Part shown: one piece after another, positions 12,013-23,944 of the stretch
Position numbering within the stretch: position 1 is the first letter of the stretch
Layout of the letters: every line of letters starts with the position of its first letter
Assembly: GCA_014529385.2 (NCBI GenBank)
Contig: CM043962.1
Location: forward strand, 88,501,180 to 88,565,179
Length of the DNA stretch: 64,000 nucleotides
Direction: 5' to 3'
Source: Adiantum capillus-veneris
Lineage: Eukaryota > Streptophyta > Polypodiopsida > Polypodiales > Pteridaceae
Translations under genes and position numbers: made by a program
The notes under the pieces: generated by a model
Told to the model about the DNA's origin: nothing
What the model saw: only the letters and a program-made list of their open reading frames with translations
Databases searched by the model: none

Positions 12013-12020
12013 TATATAAG
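12013..12020 (+). promoter_or_regulatory. TATA box of element A, left LTR
   Basis: TATATAAG preceded by CATTTCC and followed by a C/T-rich stretch. It is conserved at 36259-36266 in the right LTR and is the likely start signal for the element transcript. Confidence 0.6.
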
Positions 12021-12350
12021 CACCCCCTCTCCTTTGTAATTTAACACACATATTGCAAAGCTACTGGCATACTTGCCATGCTCAAGATTATGCTTAAGTA
12101 AATCAAGGTTTCCATTAAACCTTGCTCTTGCTCTCTCCCTCTCTTGAAGGCCAAACCCTTGAGGGTCTTGTGAAGAAGCTCCTCTCTCCTTCCTCTTCAT
12201 CCTAAATCCCTTTCCTTTCTCCTTGAGCCTCACATCTCTTCAAGAAGGACTTCAACCCCACTTCCCTCTTGTTTAGAGGAGATAATCTTCATTTCCGTAG
12301 GATTAATTAATCCATGTGTTTTAATACTAGGAAGGTTTATGTGCATCATT

Positions 12351-13165
12351 TTAGGTTTAAGCTTTAATGGTAACCTTGCAATTAGGGTTAAGTATTAATG
12401 GTAGTTATGCATCATTAAGTTAAGCTTCAAAGATAGATTTGCACTCGTAATCTAAGCTTTAACGGTAACTTTGCACTTAGATGTAAGCTTTAGTGACTAC
12501 CTTGCATTTTTAGGTTTAAGATTTAATGGAAACCTCGCAATTAAGGTTAAGTGATAAGAGTATCTATGCATCATTAATTTAAGCTTAAAAGGTAGATTTA
12601 CACTCATAAGTTAAGCTTTAATGGTAACTTTGCACTTAGATGTAAGCTTTAGTAACTACTTGTATTTTAGGTTTAAGCTTTGATGGAAACCTTGCAATTA
12701 GGATTAAGTGACAAGAGTATCTATGCATCATTAATTTAAGCTTAAAAGGTAGATTTGCACTCATAAGCTAAGCTTTAATGGTAACTTTACACTTAGATGT
12801 AAGCTTTAATGACTACCTTGTATTTTAGGTTTAAGCTTTAATGAAAACCTCATAATTAGGGTTAAGTGCTAAGAGTATCTATGCATCATAAAGCTAAGCT
12901 TCCAAGGTAGATTTGCACTCTTAAGCTAAGCTTTAATGGTAACTTTGCACCTAGGTGTAAGCTTTAGTGACTACCTTGTATTTTAGGTTTAAGCTTTAAT
13001 GGAAACCTCGCAATTAGGGTTAAGTGCTAAGAGTATCTATGCATCATTAAGTTCAGTTTCAAAGGTAGATTTGCACTCTTAAGCTAAGCATTAATGGTAA
13101 TTTTACACTTAGGTGTAAGCTTTAGTGACTACCTTGTATTCTACATTTAAGCTTTAATGGAAACT
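12351..13165. repeat. 158-bp tandem array in left LTR of element A
   Basis: Five full units plus a sixth start. The landmark TAGGTTTAAGCTTTAATGG recurs near 12352, 12511, 12668, 12826 and 12984, with a variant near 13142. Each unit also carries GTTAAG..CTATGCATCAT and AAGCTTTAGTGACTACC. Units are AT-rich and rich in AAGCTT. Confidence 0.92.
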
Positions 13166-14991
13166 CATAAATTATAGAATTCCTTCTAGCTTCTTAAATG
13201 GAAAGCTAGGCACCAAAAGAAAAGAGTAGTTGTCTAAGCTCGATAGAAGTAGTTCAATTTTTGGTATTGAAGAGTATTTCTAAAAGTTGTCAATTTCAAG
13301 TTTGTTTGCAAATACGGGATGGGGGAGATAGGGGATAACTTCGCGGAATTGATCTCCGTGTTGTTTGAACCGAAAACTTTACAAGCTTCCATGGAGATGC
13401 CCCATGGATGGCAAAGGATTGCAAAAACCTGGGAATCACCACAACGGGGATCGAACTTAAAAAGATGGAATTTCTGAAGAGACATTAACCATCAAATGCC
13501 TATGGCAAAAACTCGCTTGTATTTTCTAAATAAACTTGGCTGGTAGATAATTAATGAAAGTAGGAATTAAGTTTAATAAGTGAATGAACCTGGAAATTAC
13601 CAACTAGGAGTTAAAAAGGAATCTCGAGAGGTGATAGGGATAGCCCATTGCAAAACATAGATTTAACTAGGAGTTTTGAAGATTGTCTGGAAATGACCGG
13701 AAACCAAGATGGACCTTCTTGGGGTCAATTTGATTGAAAGGCCGGCCCATTGAGAGGATTCTCTTGGCGAACTTGACAAAGATTGGCTCTTTTCGGCTAG
13801 GACAGCGTAACCGACAAATTGTTATACCTAGGTCATTCATGCCCGAGGATAAGGGATGAATGGGTTTGTTTTATTTTTTCCCGACTGGGTGAAGTACACA
13901 CGGTATCTTATTCGAAATCGACCATAATCCGGGTATGGCCTGATGCCAATAGTTGGATGAGAAGGTCATACTCAGGGAGGATGATGTGAATTTAATTAAG
14001 GAAATTTGTTCGACTTGGTTGCTTAAAAAGGAACTAGAAAGGTTAGGAATATAGGGGCTATCCTGTGCATCTGTCACCAGATGGTGCTATACCTCTGGAA
14101 ATAAAATTCTTAGGAAGGAATGATTAAATTACTTGATGAGCCTTTCCCAAACACTTAATTCTGAAAAATATTATGAAGGTGTTGGCATTTTGATGGCTTG
14201 TAACCGATTATCTTGGCCTGAATGGGGAGGCAAGATGAATTGGTTGAAATTAAATGTGTTGCATGATTAGTTAGGAAACTAGTTACAAGCTAATTATAGT
14301 AGATAAAGGAAAGGAAATGAATTAAAAGTTTCTAAATAAAGATCTGGTGGGAACAACCAGATGAATTTCCTTGAACGAGGATATGCAACAGATTGCATGA
14401 TGCTTGTTGTTTGATGATGTCTGATAGACTATTGTCTTCGTGATTTTGTAGTAGTTAAGTACTACCTCGGGAAGGGATTTTCATGAAATGGTTCGGTGGG
14501 TGGGCGAATCCAGAGGGTCAGATGGCGGGATTTTGATTTAAAATTTTTATGTTAAACGCTAGGACTACATCGGATAAAAATGGGTAATCGGGGACGAGCG
14601 AGACCAAGTAGGATTGCAAGATCCCTCTTCTTAGGGGAAAGGTATAATTGCCATGCCTGCTTGTCAGGAAAAAGGGGTTATCGCCATGAAACAAGGGAGA
14701 ACAAGAAAGCAAGAGAAGATCCTCAAGTTAAAGATCAAGAGAATCAAGACTAAGGACCACGATTTTGGGTACGGAAAGCTGTCAAGGATAGATTGATTAT
14801 GAGAAGCGAATGGAATCTTTGAATGAAGAGATGTACCCCCTTGGGTTGGCATTCGAGATAGAGCGGAGTCCTATCTGGGTGTCGGTCCCAAGTGGGAGGG
14901 ATACCTGTAGATAGATCTACGTCATTCCCTAGAACGGTCTGGAGGACTGAGAGAGGTGAGTAAGGTCGAGTCTGGGTATGGCCCTCACAAG

Positions 14992-15003
14992 TGGTATCAG
15001 AGC
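14992..15003 (+). promoter_or_regulatory. Primer binding site of element A (initiator-Met tRNA)
   Basis: TGGTATCAGAGC lies 2 bases after the LTR end. It is the standard plant site complementary to the 3' end of initiator-Met tRNA, used to start minus-strand DNA. Confidence 0.9.
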
Positions 15004-17020
15004 CTAATTTTGAATCTTGGACGTTAGAATCTAGAATTTTGGATTTAACATTAATGCATGAGAGAAAAGCAACTCAGTGTAGCACCCAAATTTCAATTAT
15101 ATTACAAAATGAAGTCTTGATGTTCCAATAAATTATTCAAAAAATTCAAGATGGCTTCGGATCTGCGAGAAGAATTCAACGGATTATCTATGAGAGGATG
15201 GAAATTGCGATGCTAGAGCGAAGGCTCGATATGCTGGAACTTTTTAGGAAGCTCATAAATGAGAGATTTATGAAGGTTGGAATTTATCAGGATTGGAAGA
15301 TTACATGGGATGGCAAGGATGGCATTTTTGTTTACATCAATACAATGAAAAATTGAGTACTTATCCCCACTGAATTGAAGAAGTCTTGTTGAGCACAAGA
15401 GTTGCGTATTTTCCAAGTTTTCGATTGTTATGACTTCATGAGAATTCAAGATTAGTGTAAATCATACCAAGATAATCTTCAGACAGAAGGATTTTTTTGA
15501 TCAAGTGAAGAATTGGATTGCCAAATTTACAAGTCATAAGAAAGAATCTTAAGAGTACAAGTGATGACCAAGTGGTTTTTGTTATGTCCGACCAAAAGAA
15601 ATCTCTTAAAGATGGGGAAGTGCAAGAGATAAGCTCACAAATTCTGCGGATCATTCAAAGACTTGAGAAGAATAGGAAAGCAAACTTATGAGTTAGCCAA
15701 GAACTTTAAAGTGGGAATCTTTACTCAAGACTATTGTAGACGAAAGACCATTTGCAAAAATTAAAAGTACACAGTAAAGAGAATTCATTAAAAACTCATT
15801 GACCATTGAAGAAGAGAGACTGACATTTGAAGAAAAGGAAATATTGATAATACTCAATTTTTTCAGAAAGGGTTATTTCTTCAATTAAAGCCAAAAAGGA
15901 TTACAAGGGACACAGGGAGTAATTACGGAGAGGCAAGAAAGTTTATAACTCATGAAGATCCTCTAATATATGGTCACATACCCAAGTATCACAGGCATCG
16001 CACATGTTAGGACGCTCACCCTCTGGAATGCTTCTACGAGAAACAACTTGAGCAATTTCTCGGGTATGAGCTGAGAAAAGAAAGGGACCTTCAAGAGGAA
16101 GACTCTAGATGGTATCGAGGAAAATCTTGGAATGGGAGATAAACTGCACAAGCAAGAACAACCTTGCGGAGAACCTAGGATCTCATGTCCTTTTGACGCA
16201 GTAGTATCGAGGGCCAAGTCCCAGAGCCTCTGTAGCCATAGTAAGTCGGGTATTGTTGCAGAAATGGTCTCTACCCCAGAGAGTCACTCTTGTGAGATGT
16301 CACCATGTCCTCCATATCGTCTGGCCGACACAAGAATTTGGCTGAGGAAAGAGGAGATCTTGTATCGCTCTAAGAACTGTCTTTTAACTGCCTCATCTGC
16401 ACTCTGCAAGTGAGAGATGCATACAGGAAGGACCAAGTCTTCTTGCCAAGATGCCATCAGATAAGAAAATGACTAAGTTACAAGAGAGTGAAGATCGCAA
16501 AACTAAGAGGATAACAAGTGTTGATAAAGAAGGGATTACCAGTAGCTTATAAAGAGGAAGTAGCGTATCAAAGAAGCCATAAGAAAGATTTCCCATGACT
16601 CCAATATTATATTAGCAGATTTTTTGGGGATGAAGAAGTGTAAGAGAGAAGTCAAGTTGAAAGCGTTAACAAGAAGTTAAGTTGCAAGACGTATTCAAAA
16701 AGCTTCATCAATTACGTATTTTATTCGAGTTGAGGATAGCTCTTTCTTTTTTTTTTGTTGGGGAGAGATGTTGCCTTCAATAGACTCAAAGACCTCTTGA
16801 CTAGCAGTCTTGTCCTCATCAACCCCGACTAATTCACTCCTTAGCTCTTCTTTACCTGAGGAAGTTCAACAAGAAATTCAGGTTTTTTTTTTAGACCTCT
16901 TTTGCAAGAGATTCAAGTTCAGATCCCGAGGGAACACTTAACTGACTATACCTTAGCATATGGTCTTTTTTTTACTACCTGGAAAGCTTCAGTCCCTAGA
17001 TATTCCTCAGATGAAGTGGG
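15004..17020 (+). other. Internal region of element A, no recognisable gag or protease
   Basis: Frames are short and stop-rich. One stretch near 15930-16140 reads for about 70 codons with a single stop and is rich in charged residues (YEKQLEQFLGYELRKERDLQ). It might be a decayed gag piece but cannot be assigned. Near 16726-16776 the sequence TTGAGGATAGCTCTTTC..TTGTTGGGGAG closely matches the end of A just before its right LTR. Confidence 0.5.
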
Positions 17021-17790
17021 AATGTTTGAGTATGGACCTTGACTGGTCTTCCAAAGACATTCAGAAACTTTGATTCTATTTTTGTCATAGTAGATAAGCT
17101 CACTAAGGTGGCTCATCTAATTCCAATCAAGCAGACAGTCACCGCCATCGACATAGCCCAAGTATTTGTCAAAGAGGTAGTAAGATTACATGGAATTCCT
17201 GCAAGAATCATCAATGATCGGGATGCCAAATGTACTTCTAAGTTTTGGCAAGCCATGTTTCGATCTCTAGGTACCCAATTGAATCTCAGCTCAGCATATC
17301 ATCTGAAGACTGATGGTCAAACTGAGCGAGTGAATCAAGTCATTGAAGATATGCTTCGAGCATACTGCAACCAATAGCCCTAGAAATGGACCAAGTTTCT
17401 TCCCCTAGTTGAGTTTGCTTATAACTCTTCTCACCATCGCAGCTTCGGAATGTCACCCTTTAAAGCCTTGTATGGTTAGGAATGTTTAGTTACTCTTCGA
17501 TTAGCCGACCCAGCTCTTCATGTTCCTGCCGCGCTAAGTCTACCCTGGATGAGATGGATCATCAACTTCTAGTCATTAGAGACAACCTGAAGAGAGCTAG
17601 TGATAGGCAAAAGAGCTACGCTAATCTTCACCGCATCTGCTAGAAGCTTTAGCAAAGGCGAACAAGTTTTCCTCAGAGTCAAACCCAAACGCAGCTCCTT
17701 AAAGCTAGGAAAATTCTGTAAGCTTACATTCAGATATTGTGGACCTTTTGGAATCAAATCAATATCTCCCTTTTGTCCAAACCCTTGATC
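17020..17790 (+). pseudogene. Ty3-type integrase fragment (element A)
   Basis: The 17039-17377 frame (112 codons) holds the integrase core, which inserts retrotransposon DNA. It has D in VIVDKLTKVAHLI, D in INDRDAKCTSKFW and E in DGQTERVNQ, so the D,D-35-E triad is present. A TAG at 17375 and a later frame change interrupt it. A further piece to about 17790 reads PFKALYG, then RSFSKGEQVFLRVKPKRSSLKLGK, the C-terminal region. The N-terminal zinc region and the whole RT are absent. It is of a different type from the integrases of elements D and E. Confidence 0.82.
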
Positions 17791-18985
17791 ATATTTTTGG
17801 TTGGTTCTTTAGAACAACTTATAATTATTCTTCAAGATATCGATAGCACTTTTGATGTAATTTTTATGCGAATGTAATCAATCGTCATATTTATGGAATT
17901 CAAGCATCTCTAGGCAGTCAATTCTTTCGAGATTCAAATCGTCTATGGTGTTTTACAAGTCTAATTGTTATGATACGTGAAATATCTGATTACCAAGTGA
18001 AAGATGAGACAGTAAGCTATAGACATAAGAGAAATAAGGATGGAGAAAATAAATTGGGTACGCAAGGGAAGAGATATTGCAAGGTTAATTGAAAGATTAA
18101 TATGGAATCCTTTAACTATCAAGAACATGGTATAAGTTGGATGATATCAATAGAGAAATGAGTCAACGGATTGACAACCAAACTCCAAGGAGAGATTTTT
18201 GAACAGTTACTCCACCAACCAGTATTTTGCAACCTGCAGAACTCGGCACATTCTATAAAGAGAGCAGTTCTTTCCAACATTCGCAACACCTTGTCAGAAG
18301 TCAAGGTCCCGCGCTCAGCCACGGAAATTCTTTTCAAGAGGGCAACAGTGATGGCATGCATTAATTCGAGGGACGAAGTAGATGCATGTTCCTTTACGGA
18401 TAGAGCACTTGCAAAGTCGTTGGGCATACACAGAAGAAACATCGATTTTGCGAATGCACAACTCCATTTAGAGAATGAGAACAGTCCTTTTCCAGTCTTA
18501 GCATGTCAATGGCAAGCTCATCGTTCTACAAACATCACAGAGGACATTAAGGAGGTTGTGTTTGGTTTCTGGACAGCAGAGACCCGAGTCTTTCCGAACA
18601 AGAAGGATATATGCCAAAGGCGTATCGACAAAAAGGCTGTTCTTATGCATCCATTGCATTTGGTGGATCAACCTCAGGTATTATCAACCACTTTCAAGTA
18701 GTGTATTGACCAATGTTCACCACTATCAAGCATGTCACAACCACAATCGAACTATAAAAAACCACTGTCAAGTAGTACAGTGACCACTGTTTACCACTTT
18801 CAAGTTGTCAGAACCATTGTCAAACTGTAAAAAACCTCTGAGAAGTGAGGAAACAATCAAAAAGTGGTTGAATCCCCCTTCAAGTACTTTGCAAAGAAGT
18901 TAAAGTACTGATAGTGATTTCAAGTACCTAAAATACTGCTTTCAACCACCTAAGTGTGGAAGCTTGTACTTTGCAAAGTGCTGAA
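17791..18985. other. Non-coding internal sequence of element A
   Basis: A 176-codon open frame at 18171-18701 (minus-strand shadow 18119-18442) has no recognisable motif. From about 18675 short phrases such as ACCACTTTCAAG and CACTGTCAAG recur loosely, leading into the more regular foldback array. Confidence 0.4.
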
Positions 18986-19490
18986 ATAGTTTGTCACCAC
19001 TTTAGAGTTTTTAAAAAACCACTTGCAATCTGCCAAGTGCTTAGGTGAGCACCTATGTAAGCGCTTGGAAGTTTTCAAACCACCTGACGGAGATAGAAAG
19101 TGAAAAACAAACCACTTAATCACCATTTTCAATCTTTTTAGGTTGTTTTAAGTGCTTCAGGTGGTTTGAAATTTGCTAAGTGCTTGGGTGAGAACCTTGA
19201 AGATTTCAAACCACTTGAAGATGATTGAAAGTGGTTTGATGACCCTTTTCAATCACATTTAGGTGGTTTTAAGTGCTTCAGGTGGTTTGAAATCTGCCAA
19301 GTGCTCAAGTGAAAACTATGTAAGCACTTGGAAGATTTCAAACCACCTGAAGGTGATTGAAAGTAGTCATCAAACCACTTGAAAGTGGTTTGATAAACTA
19401 TTTCAATCACCGTTAGGTGGTTTTAAGTGCTTCAAGTGGTTTCAAGTAGTTCAAAGCCACTATCAAACATGCAAAACCACTTCTAAGTGG
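18985..19490. repeat. Tandem array of foldback (hairpin) units
   Basis: Units of about 120-155 bp start AGGTGGTTTTAAGTGCTTCA (near 19140, 19261 and 19415, with an older one before). Within the 19261 unit CTTCAGGTGGTTTGAAATCT and its reverse complement AGATTTCAAACCACCTGAAG form a hairpin over 19276-19352. The arms are about 31 bases with only one or two mismatches around a loop near 16 bases. The other units are similar but less perfect. Confidence 0.85.
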
Positions 19491-19703
19491 TTAATGTTCC
19501 TCTTGAGTGCGCTTAAAAACCTGAGATTTGGGTGTTATCTGTCACAAACTGGTGACATGGTTGCCTAGTAACACTCTCTAGAAAAGGCAAGGAGGACATG
19601 GTTGCTAGGAAATTCTGGGAATTGTAGAAATGCGGGCAGAGATGCTGACGTGGCAGTTTCCACAATTTGCGGCACCATTCACGGAAATCCGTACAGTGCT
19701 GAG

Positions 19704-19926
19704 TGTTGGGGTGTAGGCCAGGTGGCCGTGGGAAACTGCCCCTATTTATACTTTCACCTAAATGAATATAGGGAGAGAAAGGGAGAGAGTTGACTATTCT
19801 CTCACTTTCCTCTCCACTAACCCAAACTCCCTGTTGTGTACTGTGTATTGTGCTTCATCCCCTTCCCCATTCTCTTCTTCCCCTCTCTTGCACACACTCC
19901 GTACAAGCAACCAGACGCGCACAAAA
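19704..19926 (+). repeat. Left LTR of element B
   Basis: 223 bp, starting TGTTGGGGTG, with a TATTTATA promoter-like box near 19743. The last bases ACAAAA correspond to ACAACA in the right LTR, so the 3' end is set by alignment. Confidence 0.88.
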
Positions 19927-19928
19927 AT

Positions 19929-19940
19929 TGGTATCAAAGC
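19929..19940 (+). promoter_or_regulatory. Primer binding site of element B
   Basis: TGGTATCAAAGC lies 2 bases after the LTR and differs at one base from the usual initiator-Met site. Confidence 0.8.
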
Positions 19941-20537
19941 TCAGGAACTCGTCGGCATCCCCGCCTACGTCCCTCGTGTGCAGCAAATCTGAAATTGGGA
20001 GCTTGGCTTGGAGTTTGATGCTTGCAAGGAGCTAAGAAAAGAACCGGGCAGCATTAAGTTAAGCAAGCTTCAGAGCATTGAGGAAGAACTGAAACCAAGT
20101 TGAGAGCAAGCTTTAGGAGCTGAATTCAAGCAGTACGAATCGAAGCAACTGAGCAAAGCTTGGGAGCAAGGCTTGAGAGCTATGCAGAATCAAGCAAGTT
20201 CAAACAGGATAGCAGGAAATCGGCACTCACTGCAGTAGGGCAATTTTACTTGCAAATTTCAAAATTATCGAGCAGAAGGAGCTTTGAGCAGCTGAAATTA
20301 AGCAAAGCAAGGTAGTGCTCTCAAAGTTGAAAGCCTGTAACAAAGCAAGTTGACGAGTAGCAAATCGTAAAGGGAGTCGAACTTGGCAAGGAAGGGAAGC
20401 GAGAGAGAGGGAGACCAGCGCTGACTTGAAGAGCTTTGTCTTTCCTTGGCTTGTGTGTATGTGCGCAAACACACACACTGAACAACAAGGACTCGTAGCA
20501 TCCAAGGGGCTATTACTCGTAGCTCAGCACCGTGTTG

Positions 20538-20573
<36 letters not shown>

Positions 20574-20709
20574 GTGTGTGTATTACGTCAAGCAAGGATT
20601 CGACCAGCGCTACAGCAATCAACTTGAGGCATGAGCAAGAATTCAGGCTGCGGCAACACTTAGACAGAGAGAAAGAGCGCGATGCAGAAGGCCTTGTGGT
20701 GGTGTTACT

Positions 20710-20740
<31 letters not shown>

Positions 20741-22339
20741 CCCCTCATTCCCATGTTGCTCGTCAATTCCTGCAGCATTCGGCAGTACAACTAAATTTTT
20801 TTAAAAAACTTTTAAGCCCACACACTTTGTGTGTGCAAGCTCCCGTTCCCATTGCTGAACCTCGACCATTCTCCGATTCCTCTTCTTGAACCTCAAGTTG
20901 CTAACAAAGCAAAGCCCTCGACAAAGCCCATTTTGATGCTCCGACCCCCGACTCCTTGACCGGCTCAGACACATGCCCCAAAAACAAGCGTGAGAGATTG
21001 GAAGATACCAAAATCTCATCGTTGACAACAGTGATTCTCCAACTTTGTCATCGACTTCTTTGACATCGTCATCCGACTTCGACATCGACACACCGAGTCC
21101 GACAAGCTTGAGAGCGATCTTGACAGATCGAGCAAGATCTGTGATCGATACCGATCCGACTCGGTCTTGACCATTCGATACCAGCTTCGAGCATTGGCAT
21201 TTTACGGCTACTCGGCTAGCCACTTCCGCCCGGCAGCGGAAGGCGACATCGACATCGACACTGCTCATGCGCACCGGCTCGACACTGCTCATTGAGGCGG
21301 ATCTTCGACATCCGACCCAGACACCGGGCGTTTCCCCAGACAAGCGCTTTCCCGCGATTGACGATCATGCTTGCGACATGCACGGGTGAGGTACCTCCTG
21401 TCATAGAGGAGTGACACCCGGCATCGGCACCGATCGCCCTGTACGACACAGTTTACGGATACGACACCTTTGGCAGCTATTCGACTAGCATATTTCTGCC
21501 CGATGGTAGAAATTGGCACATAGTAACACCCACACGCAGGTTACAGGCTACAGTGGGGTTTTTTCAGCCCATTCACTCATAGATTCTCCAGGTTACCAGA
21601 CACAGCGCTTTCACAGGTGATTTGGCAGTCATTTCGCTATCAGATTCTCTGTGGACACATGCGTTGTGACAGATGCATTTTGTTGTGAGCACACCTAGTG
21701 CTACTGAGCTCTTTTCACAGGGATCACTTTCATTGCATGCAGCAGTTCTTGGCGCCTGTTTGAGTGCGATTTTACTCATGTACGTTGAGTCGTGGACACT
21801 GCCCACTATACTACGTGTGGAGCCATTTTTTGGCTATTTTGGCAGTTTTTCCCGGCCGTTTCTGAGACTCGGACCGAAAGATCCCTTTCTGAGACTGTGG
21901 CTAATCCATTTGTGTCTGCATTAGCCTTTGGAGGATCGAGAGCATGAGGTTTTCTTTGAGCTGGGGTGTGCTCGAATGTTGAGACACCTTCGGTGATACA
22001 GGTAGCCGGAGTTCCCCTTTACGGTACCCTCGCCATAGGATATGTATCTGGATGGTTATTTATGCTTTTGACGCCAAGTTGGCAGTCACATAGTAATGGT
22101 TTTGTGCAGCTGATGCCCAGTTAGTGCAGTTGACACATTTATATGCATTTTGAGTTGAGTTTTGACTCCTCATACAATGGACACTCTGCCGAATTTCCTT
22201 CCCGCGAGTCGTGACTTTCATTGTTGGCACTTTTGAGTCTATTTCGGTTGAGATTTTACTCCCGATACAAAGGTTACTCTGCCCAAATTTCTACTGCTTC
22301 TTGCCATAGTTTGGCACCTCTCAAACCCTCTTGTCAGCG
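19941..22339 (+). other. Leader of element B (2.4 kb, no gag match)
   Basis: Unusually long untranslated leader before the gag ATG. It has (CA)n tracts at 20541-20570 and 20711-20734, repeated GACATCGACATCGAC-like phrases near 21040-21330, and C-rich stretches. A 180-codon minus-strand frame (21343-20801) looks like a product of skewed composition (Ser/Val/Arg-rich) and has no recognisable domain. Confidence 0.6.
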
Positions 22340-23733
22340 ATGTCTTCTTCTTCAGAAAAGGAGGAGTATTTCATTCAGAAGTTCGATGGTAGCAACTTCA
22401 CCATGTGGGAAGAGCGCATGAAAGATGTTTTGATAAACAAAGGCCTCTCAGAACCGTTGAAAGAGCGCGCAGAGGATGATGATTATACACAAGCTCAATG
22501 GGAGCTTTTGGATGCAAAAGCCATGGCTACGATACGTCTACATCTAGCCGAGTCGGTCTTCTTCACAGTCATAGGGATGAAAACAACCAAGGAACTATGG
22601 GATAGCTTATGTTCAGCATGGGAGAGCAAAAGTGCATCCAACAAAGTTTTTCTCATGAAAAAGCTTATGAAGCTCAACATGAAAGAAGGTAGCACAGTTT
22701 CTGGTCACTTAAATGAGTTCAACTCCTTGTTCAGTCAGCTGACATCTCAGGGCTTTAAGGAGTTTGACGATGAACTCAAGTCTATCTTCTTGTTATGCTC
22801 TCTACCCAGTTCATGGGATATCTTTTGCACAGCCATTAGCAATTCGGCTCCGAATGGCAAGTTAGAGTTCAATGTTGTCACAGATGCGTTGCTCACTGAA
22901 GAGATTCGTCGTAAATCTCTCGATGGTGCTAGTCATGGAGATGCATATATGGCTGGCAGTTCAACAAAGGCAAGAGGCCATGACAGGAGCAAATACAAAA
23001 GCAAAAGTAGAGAGCGAAATCCTCATAGTCCTAGCACACACAAGAACCAAAGTAGATACCGCAATGCCAGAAATGTTGAGTGTTACTATTGCCACAAGAA
23101 GAGTCATTACAAAAAGGATTGTCGCAGTTTCCTAAGAGATCAGAAAAACATGCAAAAGGATAATTCTGGCAAAGGCAAAAGTACAGTAAAGATTGAGGAG
23201 CTCAATATTGTTGAGTCTCCCATACCTACCACTGCAGTAGAGGATGCTCCTCCTCTAGTGATGCTCATTATCCCGACAGAGATTCATGCCAAGGTGATAG
23301 AAGATGCCTCAGATGTTCTCACTTTCACTTCAAATCTCACTCTAGATGCTTTGATTGCACAAGATGAGGGTTATGCACAAAATTGGATTCTTGATTCTGG
23401 TGTAAGTTTCATGTCACACCGCATAGAGAGTGGTTTTCCTCTTATGCATCCATGCATGGAAAAGTCAAGCTTGGTGATTCGTATGAGCTTGACATTATTG
23501 GCATTGGTGATGTGAAACTTCAAATGCATAATGGCACTACTTTTGTGCTATAGAATGTCAGACATGTACCCAAGCTTACGAAAAGCTTGCTTTCTATAGG
23601 GCAAGTGGATGATCTTGGCTACACTACAGTTTTTGGTAATCGTTCTTGGATGATCCGCAAGAACAACCTTATCATGATGAAAGGTAATAAAAACGGATCC
23701 CTGTACTCTTTGTTTGTTTTGAGTGTCGACGAA
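22340..23733 (+). pseudogene. Element B Gag and protease (copia)
   Basis: The start is the ATG at 22340 (SSSSEKEEYFIQKFDG..). The copia capsid region has FDGSNFTMWEERM, ELWDSL and LPSSWD. The nucleocapsid knuckle is CYYCHKKSHYKKDC (about residue 250), with Ser in place of the usual Gly. The protease active site is WILDSGVS. A one-base shift near 23409, directly after DSG, ends the frame at 23515. The other frame continues to 23733 with a TAG near 23551. Capsid packages the element RNA in the cytoplasm and the protease cuts the polyprotein. It closely resembles Gag of element C, so B and C belong to one family group. Confidence 0.85.
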
Positions 23734-23738
23734 CACTC
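23734..23738. repeat. Target-site duplication of element C, left (CACTC)
   Basis: CACTC precedes the left LTR and is repeated exactly at 29286-29290. Confidence 0.93.
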
Positions 23739-23930
23739 TGTTGGGGTATAAAGCCCAATGTGGTCGCCCAGGTAAGTGGGCGGGCCGCCAGGTATGTACA
23801 CATATTCTTTTGTAAAAACTTAATAAGAACTCACTATGCTCTATACATTACAATACAGCGAGTTCACCATATCGTCGTGCTCTTCTTCTCGCACTCTCTC
23901 TCGCGTCGCACTTCCGCTCGTACTCCTTCA
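23739..23930 (+). repeat. Left LTR of element C
   Basis: 192 bp, from TGTTGGGGTATAAAGCCC to CGTACTCCTTCA. A C/T-rich second half follows CTCACTATGC. Confidence 0.95.
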
Positions 23931-23932
23931 AC

Positions 23933-23944
23933 TAGTATCAGAGC
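23933..23944 (+). promoter_or_regulatory. Primer binding site of element C
   Basis: TAGTATCAGAGC, 2 bases after the LTR. One change from the initiator-Met complement TGGTATCAGAGC. Confidence 0.85.

Larger units (their letters stand above)
11496..14989 (+). repeat. Left LTR of element A (3494 bp)
   Basis: Starts TGTAAGGTCCCTCCC and ends ATGGCCCTCACA. It contains a 29-bp minisatellite, a TATA box followed by a C/T-rich stretch, and a 158-bp tandem array, all mirrored in the right LTR. Confidence 0.93.

Noticed and set aside
14992-15003. tRNA genes at TGGTATCAGAGC sites
   Set aside because: These are only the 12-base primer binding sites after LTRs; no cloverleaf follows.
18171-18701. 176-codon plus-strand frame in element A
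   Set aside because: No recognisable domain; it lies in decayed internal retrotransposon sequence and is overlapped by an antisense frame of similar quality.
20801-21343. 180-codon minus-strand frame inside the element B leader
   Set aside because: No motif; its composition follows the skewed base content of the leader, and no counterpart exists in element C.
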